Shown here one piece after another: positions 56,552-64,000 of a DNA stretch of 64,000 nucleotides. Positions within the stretch are counted from its first letter, which is position 1; each line of letters starts with the position of its first letter. A model generated the notes under the pieces. It saw nothing but the letters and a program-made list of their open reading frames with translations, did not search any database and was not told where the DNA came from. Both the position numbers and the translations under genes were made by a program. Source of the DNA: Peteryoungia ipomoeae (GTDB lineage Bacteria > Pseudomonadota > Alphaproteobacteria > Rhizobiales > Rhizobiaceae); the NCBI RefSeq assembly GCF_004912165.1, contig NZ_STGV01000002.1, positions 434,001 through 498,000 on the forward strand. Direction: 5' to 3'.

Positions 56552-57768
56552 AGAAAGCTCCGTCCGTGACGGCCCGGCGCAATGCCGAGATGGGCCGCTA
56601 TTGTTTCGCCGATATCGGCATAGGTGTTGCGAACCCCGATATTCCGAGACCGAATTCCGGGGCCAAAGCACATGATGGGCACTCTCTCACGGGTGTGGTC
56701 GGTACCCCGCCAGGTTGGATCACAGCCGTGGTCTGCCGTCATCAACACCAGATCTCCTGGCCGCATCTTGCGATGAACCTCTGGCAGCCTGCGGTCAAAG
56801 GCCTCCAGGGCCGCGGCATAGCCCGCCACATCGCGGCGGTGACCGTAGAGCATGTCGAAATCGACAAAATTGGTAAAGACGAGATCTCCATCTTCCGCTT
56901 CATCGATGGCTTTCAAGGTCGCATCCATAAGCGCCATGTTGCCGTTGGCCTTAACGATACGGCTGATGCCTTGATGTGCGAAGATATCTGCGATCTTTCC
57001 CACCGCATGAACCTTGCTGCCTGCGTCAACCAGGCGATCAAGAAGTGTCGGCTCCGGCGGCAGGACCGAATAGTCGCGGCGATTGCCCGTGCGCTCGAAG
57101 GTCTGGGCTGTCTCGCCTACAAAGGGCCTGGCGATGACACGACCGATATTTAGCGGATCGAGCAGTTTGCGGACTGTCTCGCAAAGCGCCAGCAAACGCT
57201 CCAGGCCGAAGTGCCTCTCATGCGCAGCGATCTGAAAGACAGAATCGGTGGAGGTGTAGCAGATAGGCTTGCCAGTCTGGATGTGCTCCTCGCCAAAGCG
57301 GAGGAGGACGTCGGTGCCGGAAGCGTGGCAATTGCCGAGGATGCCGGGCAGGTCCGCCTCGCGGCAGATTGCCTCGACAAGATCAGCTGGAAACGCCTCA
57401 TCACCTTGAGCGAAGTGTCCCCAGTCGAACATGACGGGCGTTGCAGCGATCTCCCAGTGGCCGGACGGGGTATCCTTGCCCTTGGAAACCTCGCTTGCGG
57501 CACCATGCAGCCCGAAGACCCGCTCGGGCACTGGCATCCCGGGAGGCCGCGATCCCGTTGCAAGCTGGGCTGCCTCCAGCAGACCAAGTGCAGACATGTT
57601 GGGAAGAAAGAGGGGGCCGCGTCGAAGGCCTTTGCGGTCGCCAGCGCCAGCGGCGCAAAACTCGGCAATGTGGCCAAGCGTGTTGGAGCCGTCATCACCA
57701 TAGGAGGAGGCATCGGGTGCCCCTCCTATGCCAAAGGAGTCAAGAACAAACAGAAATGCGCGTGCCAT
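56548..57768 (-). CDS. deoB: Phosphopentomutase
   Basis: Mn-dependent phosphopentomutase, 406 residues. It interconverts pentose 1- and 5-phosphate, linking phosphorylases to deoC. Landmarks are [16 protein letters not shown] near the N-terminus, [15 protein letters not shown], and the C-terminal metal-binding [18 protein letters not shown]. It is the first gene of the minus-strand unit with add. Confidence 0.95.
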   Translation of the reverse strand: MARAFLFVLDSFGIGGAPDASSYGDDGSNTLGHIAEFCAAGAGDRKGLRRGPLFLPNMSALGLLEAAQLATGSRPPGMPVPERVFGLHGAASEVSKGKDTPSGHWEIAATPVMFDWGHFAQGDEAFPADLVEAICREADLPGILGNCHASGTDVLLRFGEEHIQTGKPICYTSTDSVFQIAAHERHFGLERLLALCETVRKLLDPLNIGRVIARPFVGETAQTFERTGNRRDYSVLPPEPTLLDRLVDAGSKVHAVGKIADIFAHQGISRIVKANGNMALMDATLKAIDEAEDGDLVFTNFVDFDMLYGHRRDVAGYAAALEAFDRRLPEVHRKMRPGDLVLMTADHGCDPTWRGTDHTRERVPIMCFGPGIRSRNIGVRNTYADIGETIAAHLGIAPGRHGRSFL

Positions 57769-57850
57769 CTACCCTGGACCCCAAGCCACCGAGATAGTGG
57801 CGAAAGTCCTGATCTTTAGCGCCTGGAGATGGGCTTTGCAAACCTAAGGG

Positions 57851-58471
57851 TCAGCAGTCCGTACAAACAATATCCCTGCTGAGACGCTGCCGGAAGAAGA
57901 ACTCACGCCCCATCGTGAGGGTTTTGGTCGAACTTCCGGATAGGCCAGGCAGCCACATAAGCAGCTCGTGCGTTACACTCAGTTCGGTACGCACGAGGAA
58001 GACATCCGGAGTACGGAACTCAGACGGCACAATCGGCGTGGTGCCTGCTGTGTAAGGCACGCCTCCGACAGATGACCAAGACCAGACAACGGTTGCCTCT
58101 TTTTTGTCATTTACCTTGATGCCCGTAACCTTGATGGCAAGGTTCTTGGACGGGTAAGGGACAAACATTGCCTTGGAAACGTCCGTCGACGTGGCGAGGA
58201 ACTCCTTGTTCAGTTTTTCTTCGCGGGAAATGAGATCCCCGATCGTACTGCCAGCCATCGACACTTTTTTGGAAATGCTCAGACCGACAGTCAACTCGAA
58301 CGCCATCAGATAGACAACAAGCAGCATCGGCGCGATCAGCGCAAATTCCACCGCCCCAACGCCGTCGGTATTTGTGTAGATTTTACCGAGCAGACGACGG
58401 GCCGACCGTTTTGCTGACGGTCCGTGTCGACGCTCCGAGGACTCCTTGAAATACTTGAGAACCCAGGTCAC
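57851..58471 (-). CDS. TadE/TadG-like pilus protein
   Basis: Predicted minor pilin of 206 residues, starting with GTG at 58471 that shares one base with the upstream stop. A basic N-terminus leads to a TadE-like segment (DGVGAVEFALIAPMLLVVYL near residue 37) with the conserved Glu after the G-A stretch, as in class III prepilin-like proteins. The rest is Cys-poor and probably periplasmic. It belongs to the Flp/Tad minor pilin pair with the next gene. Confidence 0.8.
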   Translation of the reverse strand: MTWVLKYFKESSERRHGPSAKRSARRLLGKIYTNTDGVGAVEFALIAPMLLVVYLMAFELTVGLSISKKVSMAGSTIGDLISREEKLNKEFLATSTDVSKAMFVPYPSKNLAIKVTGIKVNDKKEATVVWSWSSVGGVPYTAGTTPIVPSEFRTPDVFLVRTELSVTHELLMWLPGLSGSSTKTLTMGREFFFRQRLSRDIVCTDC

Positions 58472-59103
58472 TAATATTTCTCGCTCTTAAATGTGGTCGT
58501 CGCAACAATCAGGAAATCTGTCGGCATTGAGCCATTTGGCCGTATGTTTGTGATATAGGGCCGGACTAGATCTGTTATGACTTGCCATCGGTAATATGCG
58601 CGCAGAACATTGATGGATTCAGGGCCACCGGGAGCGTATTTCATACTGCCCGTGTCAATGTCCGCAAAAGCGTCCGACGACGTCCTTGGAATACTGGTAG
58701 GCACCTGCCCAAACGACGCAAAACTGCGGGCATCAATGATCAACTTGCTATTCTTGGAAGTAAGCTCGGCGGACGAGCATTTTATTATGATGCTTATTTC
58801 ATCGCAGAAAAGCTGGCGGAACTGGGCCTCGGTCTTGTAGTTGGGGTGCCCCAATGTGCCGCTGATTTGCCCGGTGCGGAGTTGCCGCCCAAGCGTATTG
58901 ACGGCATTGGTTACGAGTTGCTCTGCGGCAAAGGCAACAAATGTCTCTAAAATTGCAAAGATAATAATAAAATAGGGAACCGAGAGGATCGCGAATTCTA
59001 TCGCCGCCGCACCATCTGTCGATCGAGAGAAACGGCGCCAAGAACGTTTTAAATTACGCTCTGGCAAACGCGTGCTCTTCGGTCCATTCGCCACGCTGCT
59101 CAT
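58471..59103 (-). CDS. TadE-like pilus protein
   Basis: Predicted minor pilin of 210 residues; the ATG at 59103 follows AGGG. Its TadE segment is DGAAAIEFAILSVPYFIIIF near residue 30, followed by a periplasmic part of about 160 residues. It sits upstream of the other TadE-like gene and divergently to the Flp pilin. Pseudopilins of this type are processed and needed for Flp pilus assembly in Caulobacter and Aggregatibacter. Confidence 0.82.
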   Translation of the reverse strand: MSSVANGPKSTRLPERNLKRSWRRFSRSTDGAAAIEFAILSVPYFIIIFAILETFVAFAAEQLVTNAVNTLGRQLRTGQISGTLGHPNYKTEAQFRQLFCDEISIIIKCSSAELTSKNSKLIIDARSFASFGQVPTSIPRTSSDAFADIDTGSMKYAPGGPESINVLRAYYRWQVITDLVRPYITNIRPNGSMPTDFLIVATTTFKSEKY

Positions 59104-59213
59104 ACTTAAAACCCTAAACGACACTGTCCGTGAGGTTAGGCGTCAAGTATTGATTTTCCGTTTCTCTGATATTTACATTTTTCTATGTGTCCGAAACTGA
59201 GGCTGTGATCGTT

Positions 59214-59627
59214 TCAGGGATTTGCACCGCCCTGGGTATGCTGTTCGCAATTGGGCGTACAGGAGAGCACGGTCCGCGCTGTCGATTTGAACATCCTGAC
59301 GGTGCTGGATTCGTCAATGGATACGATGATCCGCTCATCCAGAAGGGCATTACCATCTGCATCGAGAAGCACGATATTCGTCGAGCCATAGGAGCGCCCG
59401 GTCAGTACAATCGTCTTGGCGTCAGCAACCGTGGCATCGGCCACTTCGGAATTGCCGATGATAACCTTGCTCACAGGACGGTCCAGTTTCAAGATACGGG
59501 CGCTGTTCATATAGACACGCAGGATATCACTGTCCTGAGCACGCACTGCATTTGCAAGCAAAGCGAACATGGTGGCCAAGGCAGTCACAGCAGACACGAC
59601 CATTGTACGACGATAATTTACAGACAT
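59214..59627 (-). CDS. Stand-alone secretin N-terminal-domain protein
   Basis: Exported protein of 137 residues; the start at 59627 opens a signal peptide (MVVSAVTALATMFALLANAV). The mature part is one CpaC-like N-domain (ILKLDRPVSKVIIGNSEVAD, then VLTGRSYGSTNIVLLD), corresponding to the N-terminal region of the cpaC product downstream, without the secretin barrel. It may assist the secretin or bind pilin. Its place between the TadE genes and the pilin supports a Flp pilus role. Confidence 0.8.
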   Translation of the reverse strand: MSVNYRRTMVVSAVTALATMFALLANAVRAQDSDILRVYMNSARILKLDRPVSKVIIGNSEVADATVADAKTIVLTGRSYGSTNIVLLDADGNALLDERIIVSIDESSTVRMFKSTARTVLSCTPNCEQHTQGGANP

Positions 59628-60107
59628 CTTGGAATCCGCGCGTATGAGAGGCTTTGCAGCCAAGATGGCGGGTTTAGGTGAATGAAGACTTAATTGGCGC
59701 ACGGTGAGAATTTTGATCCCTGAGACACCAGATCCGCCGGCAAAGATATTTTGAAGCTTCCGGACCGGCACAGCTCCCCGCATTTGTATCGTTTCGCTCC
59801 ACAGTCAGGAGTGAGGGCTTCCCTTCGGAGAGTTGGCGGGTACATATGGGCAACCCGTTCAGGCCAGGAAGCGAACCTGCAGCCCGGAAGGTTGATCGGA
59901 ATCTCCCTTTCTTTTCAACGGAAAAGTCTTGGATTCCATGCTTTTTCGCAAAGCTTCGTTTACCAACTCAACGCGGAATCTGGCTTCAGATATCGGTAAC
60001 CGTTTTTCTTAAGTCGATAGCAATAGGCTGGCGGTTAGCTTGCAGTCATCCGAGCAACGGGAACAGTTGCCGGCAGTGCTGAACAACCACGCGAGTAGGA
60101 GAATACC
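59628..60107. other. Divergent intergenic region of the pilus locus
   Basis: 480 bases without a supported gene. It separates the minus-strand secretin-domain gene from the plus-strand pilin, so it should hold both promoters. The only recognisable element is a sigma-54-like promoter at 60029-60044. Confidence 0.6.
60029..60044 (+). promoter_or_regulatory. Candidate sigma-54 promoter of the pilin gene
   Basis: TGGCGG-N5-TTGCA has the exact spacing of the TGGCAC-N5-TTGCA consensus, with two mismatches. It would start transcription about 50 bases before the pilin ATG. No activator site was identified. Confidence 0.35.
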
Positions 60108-60287
60108 ATGACCAAGATTTTTGCACGTTTCGTTAAGGACGAGTCTGGCGCAACCGCTATCGAATACGGCCTGATCGCCGCCCTCATCTCTGTTGCCCTG
60201 ATCGCTGGCGCAACGACCCTCGGCGGCGCTCTGAACAACCAGTTCAAAAACGTGTCCACACACCTCAACGCAGCTGCCAAGAGCTGA
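60108..60287 (+). CDS. Flp/Fap-type pilin (PilA/CtpA-like)
   Basis: Pilin precursor of 59 residues, missed by simple length filters. The Flp signature is complete: KDESGATAIEYGLIAALISV, with processing after Gly14 and Glu19 as the fifth mature residue, then a hydrophobic helix and a short hydrophilic tail. GTAGGAG precedes the ATG. It is the main subunit of the pilus, cut by CpaA. A strong terminator follows at once, so it is probably expressed above the cpa genes. Confidence 0.95.
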   Translation: MTKIFARFVKDESGATAIEYGLIAALISVALIAGATTLGGALNNQFKNVSTHLNAAAKS

Positions 60288-60328
60288 TGTGACCGGCTTG
60301 TGTCGCCGAGTGGACACCATGCGTCAAT

Positions 60329-60356
60329 AAAACCGCCCGAAAGGGCGGTTTTTTTT
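60329..60356 (+). terminator. Terminator after the pilin gene
   Basis: Eight-base stem AACCGCCC/GGGCGGTT (60331-60338 with 60343-60350, loop GAAA) followed by six T residues. A textbook intrinsic terminator. Confidence 0.93.
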
Positions 60357-60430
60357 GGCAAAGCAGACAATCGTTCGTATTTTCGAAATGACTGCATGCC
60401 ACTTTGATTGATCAATTCGAGGGTCACTTC

Positions 60431-60943
60431 ATGTCCACAGCAGTTTTACTGGTATTACCAATAGCGTTGGTTTTGGCTGCGCTTACCGACTTCCTGGAGA
60501 TGAAGATCCCAAACGCGATTCCGGTTTTGATGATCGTCAGTTTCCTCTTTGCTGCCCCCTTCACTGGATTGTCCCTCGCAGAATTCGGCTGGAATCTCGC
60601 CGCGGCGGCAATAGTCTTCTTCGCCTGTTTCGCCCTCTTCGCCATCAATGTTATGGGCGGCGGCGATGCCAAACTCCTGACTGCCACTGCGCTATGGTTC
60701 GGTTTCAATCATGCACTTTTTGAGTTTCTTGTAGTTACGGCTTTCTTTGGCGGCATTCTGACAATCTTCATCATTTTGCTGCGCGCCAACTGGGAGAAGT
60801 TTGCTATCATCGGGGTTCCATTGCCCAGGGCCCTGATGTCTGCAAACAAAGTGCCCTATGGCATCGCCATCGGAGCGGCAGGCCTTATGACATATCCGCA
60901 AGCACCAATCGTTGTTGCCGCAATCAAGGGCCTTGGCGCCTGA
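60431..60943 (+). CDS. cpaA: Prepilin peptidase CpaA
   Basis: Membrane aspartic peptidase of 170 residues. The ATG at 60431 follows GAGGG. The catalytic Asp pair is Asp20 in LTDFLEMKIPN and Asp79 in MGGGDAKLL, as in type IV prepilin peptidases of the TadV/CpaA class, with about five hydrophobic segments. It matures the Flp pilin and the TadE-like proteins. Confidence 0.93.
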   Translation: MSTAVLLVLPIALVLAALTDFLEMKIPNAIPVLMIVSFLFAAPFTGLSLAEFGWNLAAAAIVFFACFALFAINVMGGGDAKLLTATALWFGFNHALFEFLVVTAFFGGILTIFIILLRANWEKFAIIGVPLPRALMSANKVPYGIAIGAAGLMTYPQAPIVVAAIKGLGA

Positions 60944-60960
60944 GCGCCCAATAAACCCTC

Positions 60961-60996
60961 CATTAACCACAATTGTAAGCAGTGCATTAACTATAA
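60961..60996. repeat. Direct repeat CATTAACYAYAA upstream of cpaB
   Basis: CATTAACCACAA (60961-60972) and CATTAACTATAA (60985-60996) are two near-identical elements 24 bases apart in the 113-base cpaA-cpaB gap. Each contains the TTAAC half-motif of CtrA; neither is a full site. Confidence 0.35.
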
Positions 60997-61056
60997 GTAT
61001 ACCAATTCCTGATCAATCTGGGCGACAGAATTCACTGCGTCGCCCGAGGATTGATC

Positions 61057-61869
61057 ATGCAACCCGCCCGCCTCATTATACTTGCAGTCGCCATTGTGGC
61101 CGCCGGAACGGCTGGTTTCCTTGCAATGCGTCTCAGCGGCAGTTCTGCAGTCGTCCAGGAAGCGACGGTTGAACACGAACCCACTGTCGATGTTCTGGTA
61201 ACGGCGAAGAACCTGCCGGTTGGATCACGGCTTGATGAAAGTTCGATGCGGTGGATGGCGTGGCCGCAATCGAGTATTGTTGACGGCTTCATCACCGCCT
61301 CTGTCCGACCCGATGCCGTGACCGAACTCTCGGGCTCGGTCGTGCGCTTGCCGCTCTTCGAGGGCGAGCCGCTTCGCCGCGAAAAGATTGCAGACTCCTC
61401 TTCACGCATTCTCTCCGCGCTATTGCCATCGGGCAAGCGGGCTGTCGCAACGGAGATTTCCGTCGCCACGGGTGCCGGCGGCTTTATCTTGCCGAATGAC
61501 CGTGTCGACGTGATCATGGTCCGCAAGGGTGATACGGACGCTTTCCTCACGGAAACGGTATTGTCGAACGTCCGTGTTCTCGCCATTGACCAGCAGATCG
61601 AGGAAGCGCCTGATGGCTCCCGTGCGGTGGTTGGCACCACGGCGACGCTGGAACTCACGCCGGATCAGACCAAGGTGATCAGTGTTGCCCAGCAGATGGC
61701 CGACAGGCTGTCCCTTGCCCTGCGTTCGATCGCCGACGCCCAGGAAGAAGATACAACGGCGGCGGACTACCTTCTGAGTGGTGGCGACGGCCAACCGACT
61801 ATTCAAGTGATTAAATCAGGCTCGGTGGTCAATTCTTCGGCCACCAGCAGCAGCAGCAGCGCGCAGTGA
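61057..61869 (+). CDS. cpaB: Flp pilus assembly protein CpaB
   Basis: Periplasmic, membrane-anchored protein of 270 residues; the ATG at 61057 follows CGAGGA. An N-terminal hydrophobic anchor (LIILAVAIVAAGTAGFLAM) is followed by the SAF domain (VLVTAKNLPVGSRLDESSMR near residue 48) and the RcpC/CpaB core (EGEPLRREKIADSSS, PNDRVDVIMVRKGD). It stabilises the secretin complex. The end overlaps the preceding part of the cpaC frame. Confidence 0.93.
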   Translation: MQPARLIILAVAIVAAGTAGFLAMRLSGSSAVVQEATVEHEPTVDVLVTAKNLPVGSRLDESSMRWMAWPQSSIVDGFITASVRPDAVTELSGSVVRLPLFEGEPLRREKIADSSSRILSALLPSGKRAVATEISVATGAGGFILPNDRVDVIMVRKGDTDAFLTETVLSNVRVLAIDQQIEEAPDGSRAVVGTTATLELTPDQTKVISVAQQMADRLSLALRSIADAQEEDTTAADYLLSGGDGQPTIQVIKSGSVVNSSATSSSSSAQ

Positions 61870-61883
61870 GTGGGGACGCAACC

Positions 61884-63449
61884 GTGACCAAGTCGATCAC
61901 CAGAATTCGCAGATCCCTCACCGGCGGACTTGCATTTGCCGTTGCCTTTAGCGGCGTTGCCAATCCCGTGACGCAGACCTTTTTCGATCTGCCAAACGTC
62001 GAGGCCGCGCAGCAAAGCGTGCTGCGGATCAACAATTTCGGACCCGGCGCAAGACGGACCGTAAAACTTGGATTGAACAAGGCGCTGGTGGTCGATCTTC
62101 CGAAGGATGCGCATGACATCCTCGTGGCAGATCCAGTGATGGCGGATGCAGTGACCCGCTCGTCACGCCGCATCTATCTCTTCGGAAAGATGGTGGGCCA
62201 GACCAATATCTTCATCTTTGGCGCCAACGGTGAGGAGATCGTCAGTCTCGACATTGAAATCGAACGGGATATCGCCGGGCTTGAGACCAATCTCAAGCGC
62301 TTCATCCCTGAATCCGACATCAAGGTAGAGATCGTATCCGACAACATCGTGCTGACCGGCACCGTGCGTACACCTCAGGATGCGGCCCGTGCTGCCAGCC
62401 TTGCCGAAGCATTTTTGAAAGGCGGTGAAGCGACCACCCGAAATACTACCGCGACAAGCGAGAGCAGCGGTGATGGGGCGGTTGCGATTTATGCCGAACA
62501 ACGCCAAACATCGCAAATCGTCAACCTTTTGACCATCGAAGGCGAAGACCAGGTGACCTTGAAGGTGACCGTGGCTGAAGTCAGCCGTCAGGTTCTCAAG
62601 CAGCTTGGTTTTTCCGGCAGTGTCTCGGATGGCTCGACGGGCATCAGCTACGCGAACCCTTCAAACCTTGGCAACGCCATCGATCCGACCGGAACGGCGA
62701 CCATTAGCGCAGGCCTGGGTGGCGTCGGGGTTAACGCTTACATCAACGCCATGGAACAGGCAGGCGTCATGCGGACGCTTGCAGAACCGAGCCTCACCGC
62801 CATCTCCGGCGAAGCGGCGAAATTCTATGTCGGTGGCGAATTTCGGCTGGCCGGCCAGCAGGAGGTTACCGAAGAAGGAATCGAGCGCACGATCAACAGC
62901 GTTGATTACGGGATCGAACTCAACTTCCGTCCGGTCGTGCTCGCTCCTGGCCGCATCAGCCTGAAGATCGAAACCAATGTTTCCGAGCCGACCTGGGAAG
63001 GGTCGCAGGTTACCGGCAACACCTTCCTCGGAACACGGACGACGAATTACAGCCTGCCCGGTTCGACCTTCCTCTCGATCCGCAAACGTGAGGCTTCCAC
63101 AACTGTAGAACTGCCATCGGGTGGTTCGATCGTGATCGCGGGTCTTGTCCAGGACAATATCCGCCAGGCCATGTCGGGCCTTCCAGGTCTCTCCAAGGTA
63201 CCCGTGCTCGGCACATTGTTCCGCAGCAAGGACTTCCAGCGCAATGAAACCGAACTTGTGATCATTGCCACCCCCTACCTCGTTCGGCCAGTGGCACGCG
63301 ATGCTTTGTCCCGCCCGGATGACAATTTCAGCCCGGAAAACGATGGCGCCACTTTCTTCCTCAACAAGGTGAACAAGGTCTACGGCCGCCGCGAAGCTGA
63401 AGCTCCGGTGGGCCAATACCACGGCGCCGTCGGCTTCATCTACAAGTGA
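61884..63449 (+). CDS. cpaC: Flp pilus secretin CpaC
   Basis: Outer-membrane secretin of 521 residues from GTG at 61884, chosen because GGGGA lies eight bases upstream; a GTG at 61866 that overlaps cpaB is the alternative. A signal peptide is followed by N-domains (VDLPKDAHDILVADPVMADA, GQTNIFIFGANGEEIVSL) and the secretin barrel (VTLKVTVAEVSRQVLKQLGF, EPSLTAISGEAAKFYVGGEF, VPVLGTLFRSKDFQRNETEL). It is the exit channel for the pilus. Confidence 0.94.
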   Translation: MTKSITRIRRSLTGGLAFAVAFSGVANPVTQTFFDLPNVEAAQQSVLRINNFGPGARRTVKLGLNKALVVDLPKDAHDILVADPVMADAVTRSSRRIYLFGKMVGQTNIFIFGANGEEIVSLDIEIERDIAGLETNLKRFIPESDIKVEIVSDNIVLTGTVRTPQDAARAASLAEAFLKGGEATTRNTTATSESSGDGAVAIYAEQRQTSQIVNLLTIEGEDQVTLKVTVAEVSRQVLKQLGFSGSVSDGSTGISYANPSNLGNAIDPTGTATISAGLGGVGVNAYINAMEQAGVMRTLAEPSLTAISGEAAKFYVGGEFRLAGQQEVTEEGIERTINSVDYGIELNFRPVVLAPGRISLKIETNVSEPTWEGSQVTGNTFLGTRTTNYSLPGSTFLSIRKREASTTVELPSGGSIVIAGLVQDNIRQAMSGLPGLSKVPVLGTLFRSKDFQRNETELVIIATPYLVRPVARDALSRPDDNFSPENDGATFFLNKVNKVYGRREAEAPVGQYHGAVGFIYK

Positions 63450-63462
63450 TCGGGGATCGGCA

Positions 63463-64000
63463 ATGACGTTTCAGACCAGACATATCAAGACAGAAAGCCA
63501 ACCGACCATGGCATCCGCACGTCGCCCTCTCAATGCCCTGCTCCTTGGCGCACTTGCCCTTGGCGCGCCGCTGATCGTTACCGGTTGCGGCAATCTCAAC
63601 AAGGACAAGATGTCGACCTCGGCAGTCTCGGATGACTATCGCAGCCGGCATCCGATCATGCTGAGCGAGGTTGAGCATACCCTGGACGTTCCCGTGGCAT
63701 CTGGCGATCGCGCGCTAACGGTCGGAGTGCAGGATTCGATCGCGGGCTTTGCCGCGGACTATCTGGCAGCTTCGAAGGGAACCATTCAGGTCCAGCTGCC
63801 GCATGGTTCGCCAAACTCGGGCGCAGCCAACGCCGTTCGCAAGCAGATCCGCACGGTCCTCACGACACGCGGGGTCGCGCCAAACCAGATTATCGAAACC
63901 TCCTACAACGCGGGGAATACAGGCGCCACAGCACCAGTTCGCCTGAGCTATGTTGCGATCACCGCCATGACAAATCCCTGCGGCGAATGGCCTGAAGACC
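63463..64000 (+). CDS. cpaD: Flp pilus assembly protein CpaD, 5' part
   Basis: Truncated by the window end; 179 residues are seen. The ATG at 63463 follows GGGGA. A lipoprotein signal with the lipobox ending in VTGCGN near residue 45 is followed by the CpaD pattern (RSRHPIMLSEVEHTLDV, then PHGSPNSGAANAVRKQIRTV). It is a lipoprotein that helps place the secretin. It is 13 bases after cpaC. Confidence 0.9.
   Translation, partial: MTFQTRHIKTESQPTMASARRPLNALLLGALALGAPLIVTGCGNLNKDKMSTSAVSDDYRSRHPIMLSEVEHTLDVPVASGDRALTVGVQDSIAGFAADYLAASKGTIQVQLPHGSPNSGAANAVRKQIRTVLTTRGVAPNQIIETSYNAGNTGATAPVRLSYVAITAMTNPCGEWPED

Overview
The window reads as a chromosomal segment of an alphaproteobacterium, most likely Rhizobiaceae (Rhizobium/Agrobacterium group). 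The reasons are the gene families and their pairing: MbfA-type ferritin/VIT1 iron exporter with an Irr-type ICE box, the asnO-ngg pair for N-acetylglutaminylglutamine amide, a betaine or stachydrine-type demethylase set, and an rhizobial-style Flp pilus (cpa) locus, all in GC-rich coding DNA. No insertion sequence, prophage, CRISPR array or integrase was seen. The window is gene-dense, with one tRNA gene.

Layout. 0-3.1 kb: the 3' end of a MocR-type regulator and a three-gene Fe-siderophore/B12-type ABC importer. 3.2-4.6 kb: a gene of unknown function behind a helically phased array of TTAA/TAAA elements. 4.7-13.9 kb (minus strand): translation genes infC, rpmI, rplT, pheS and pheT, with an atypical kinase-like gene between rplT and pheS. 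A module of two acidic secreted proteins and an OmpR-type two-component system lies between infC and rpmI. 14-31.8 kb: mixed housekeeping and accessory genes, including a CtrA-box-preceded transglutaminase-like cysteine protease, mbfA divergent from a truncated globin, an orphan TRAP binding protein, acetylpolyamine amidohydrolase, lepA, and two HxlR regulators each facing a presumed target.

31.8-39.2 kb (minus): osmolyte genes ngg and asnO, then a PepSY membrane protein, a Crp/Fnr regulator, a small DUF2946-like protein and a LysR regulator. 39.3-44.5 kb: a Rieske demethylase and its reductase, convergent with a large flavin/FeS demethylase that is divergent from a TetR regulator. 44.6 kb: tRNA-Ser(GGA). 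45.3 kb: msrA. 46.2-54.2 kb: a nucleoside importer and salvage operon (BMP binding protein, ATPase, two permeases, cdd, purine nucleoside phosphorylase, deoC, deoA), with upp, add and deoB on the opposite strand just beyond. Together these import nucleosides, release bases, and send the pentose to central metabolism.

57.9-64 kb: a Flp/Tad pilus locus. Flp pilin, cpaA, cpaB, cpaC and the start of cpaD run on the plus strand. Two TadE-like minor pilins and a free-standing secretin N-domain protein run divergently across a 480-bp gap.

The observations most worth following are the regulatory DNA patterns (phased TTAA array at 3.2 kb, CtrA-like boxes at 14.9 kb, ICE box at 18.0 kb), the unknown 412-residue protein, and the acidic-repeat/two-component module inside the translation gene cluster. 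All functions are assigned by reading the sequence; no database search was run.
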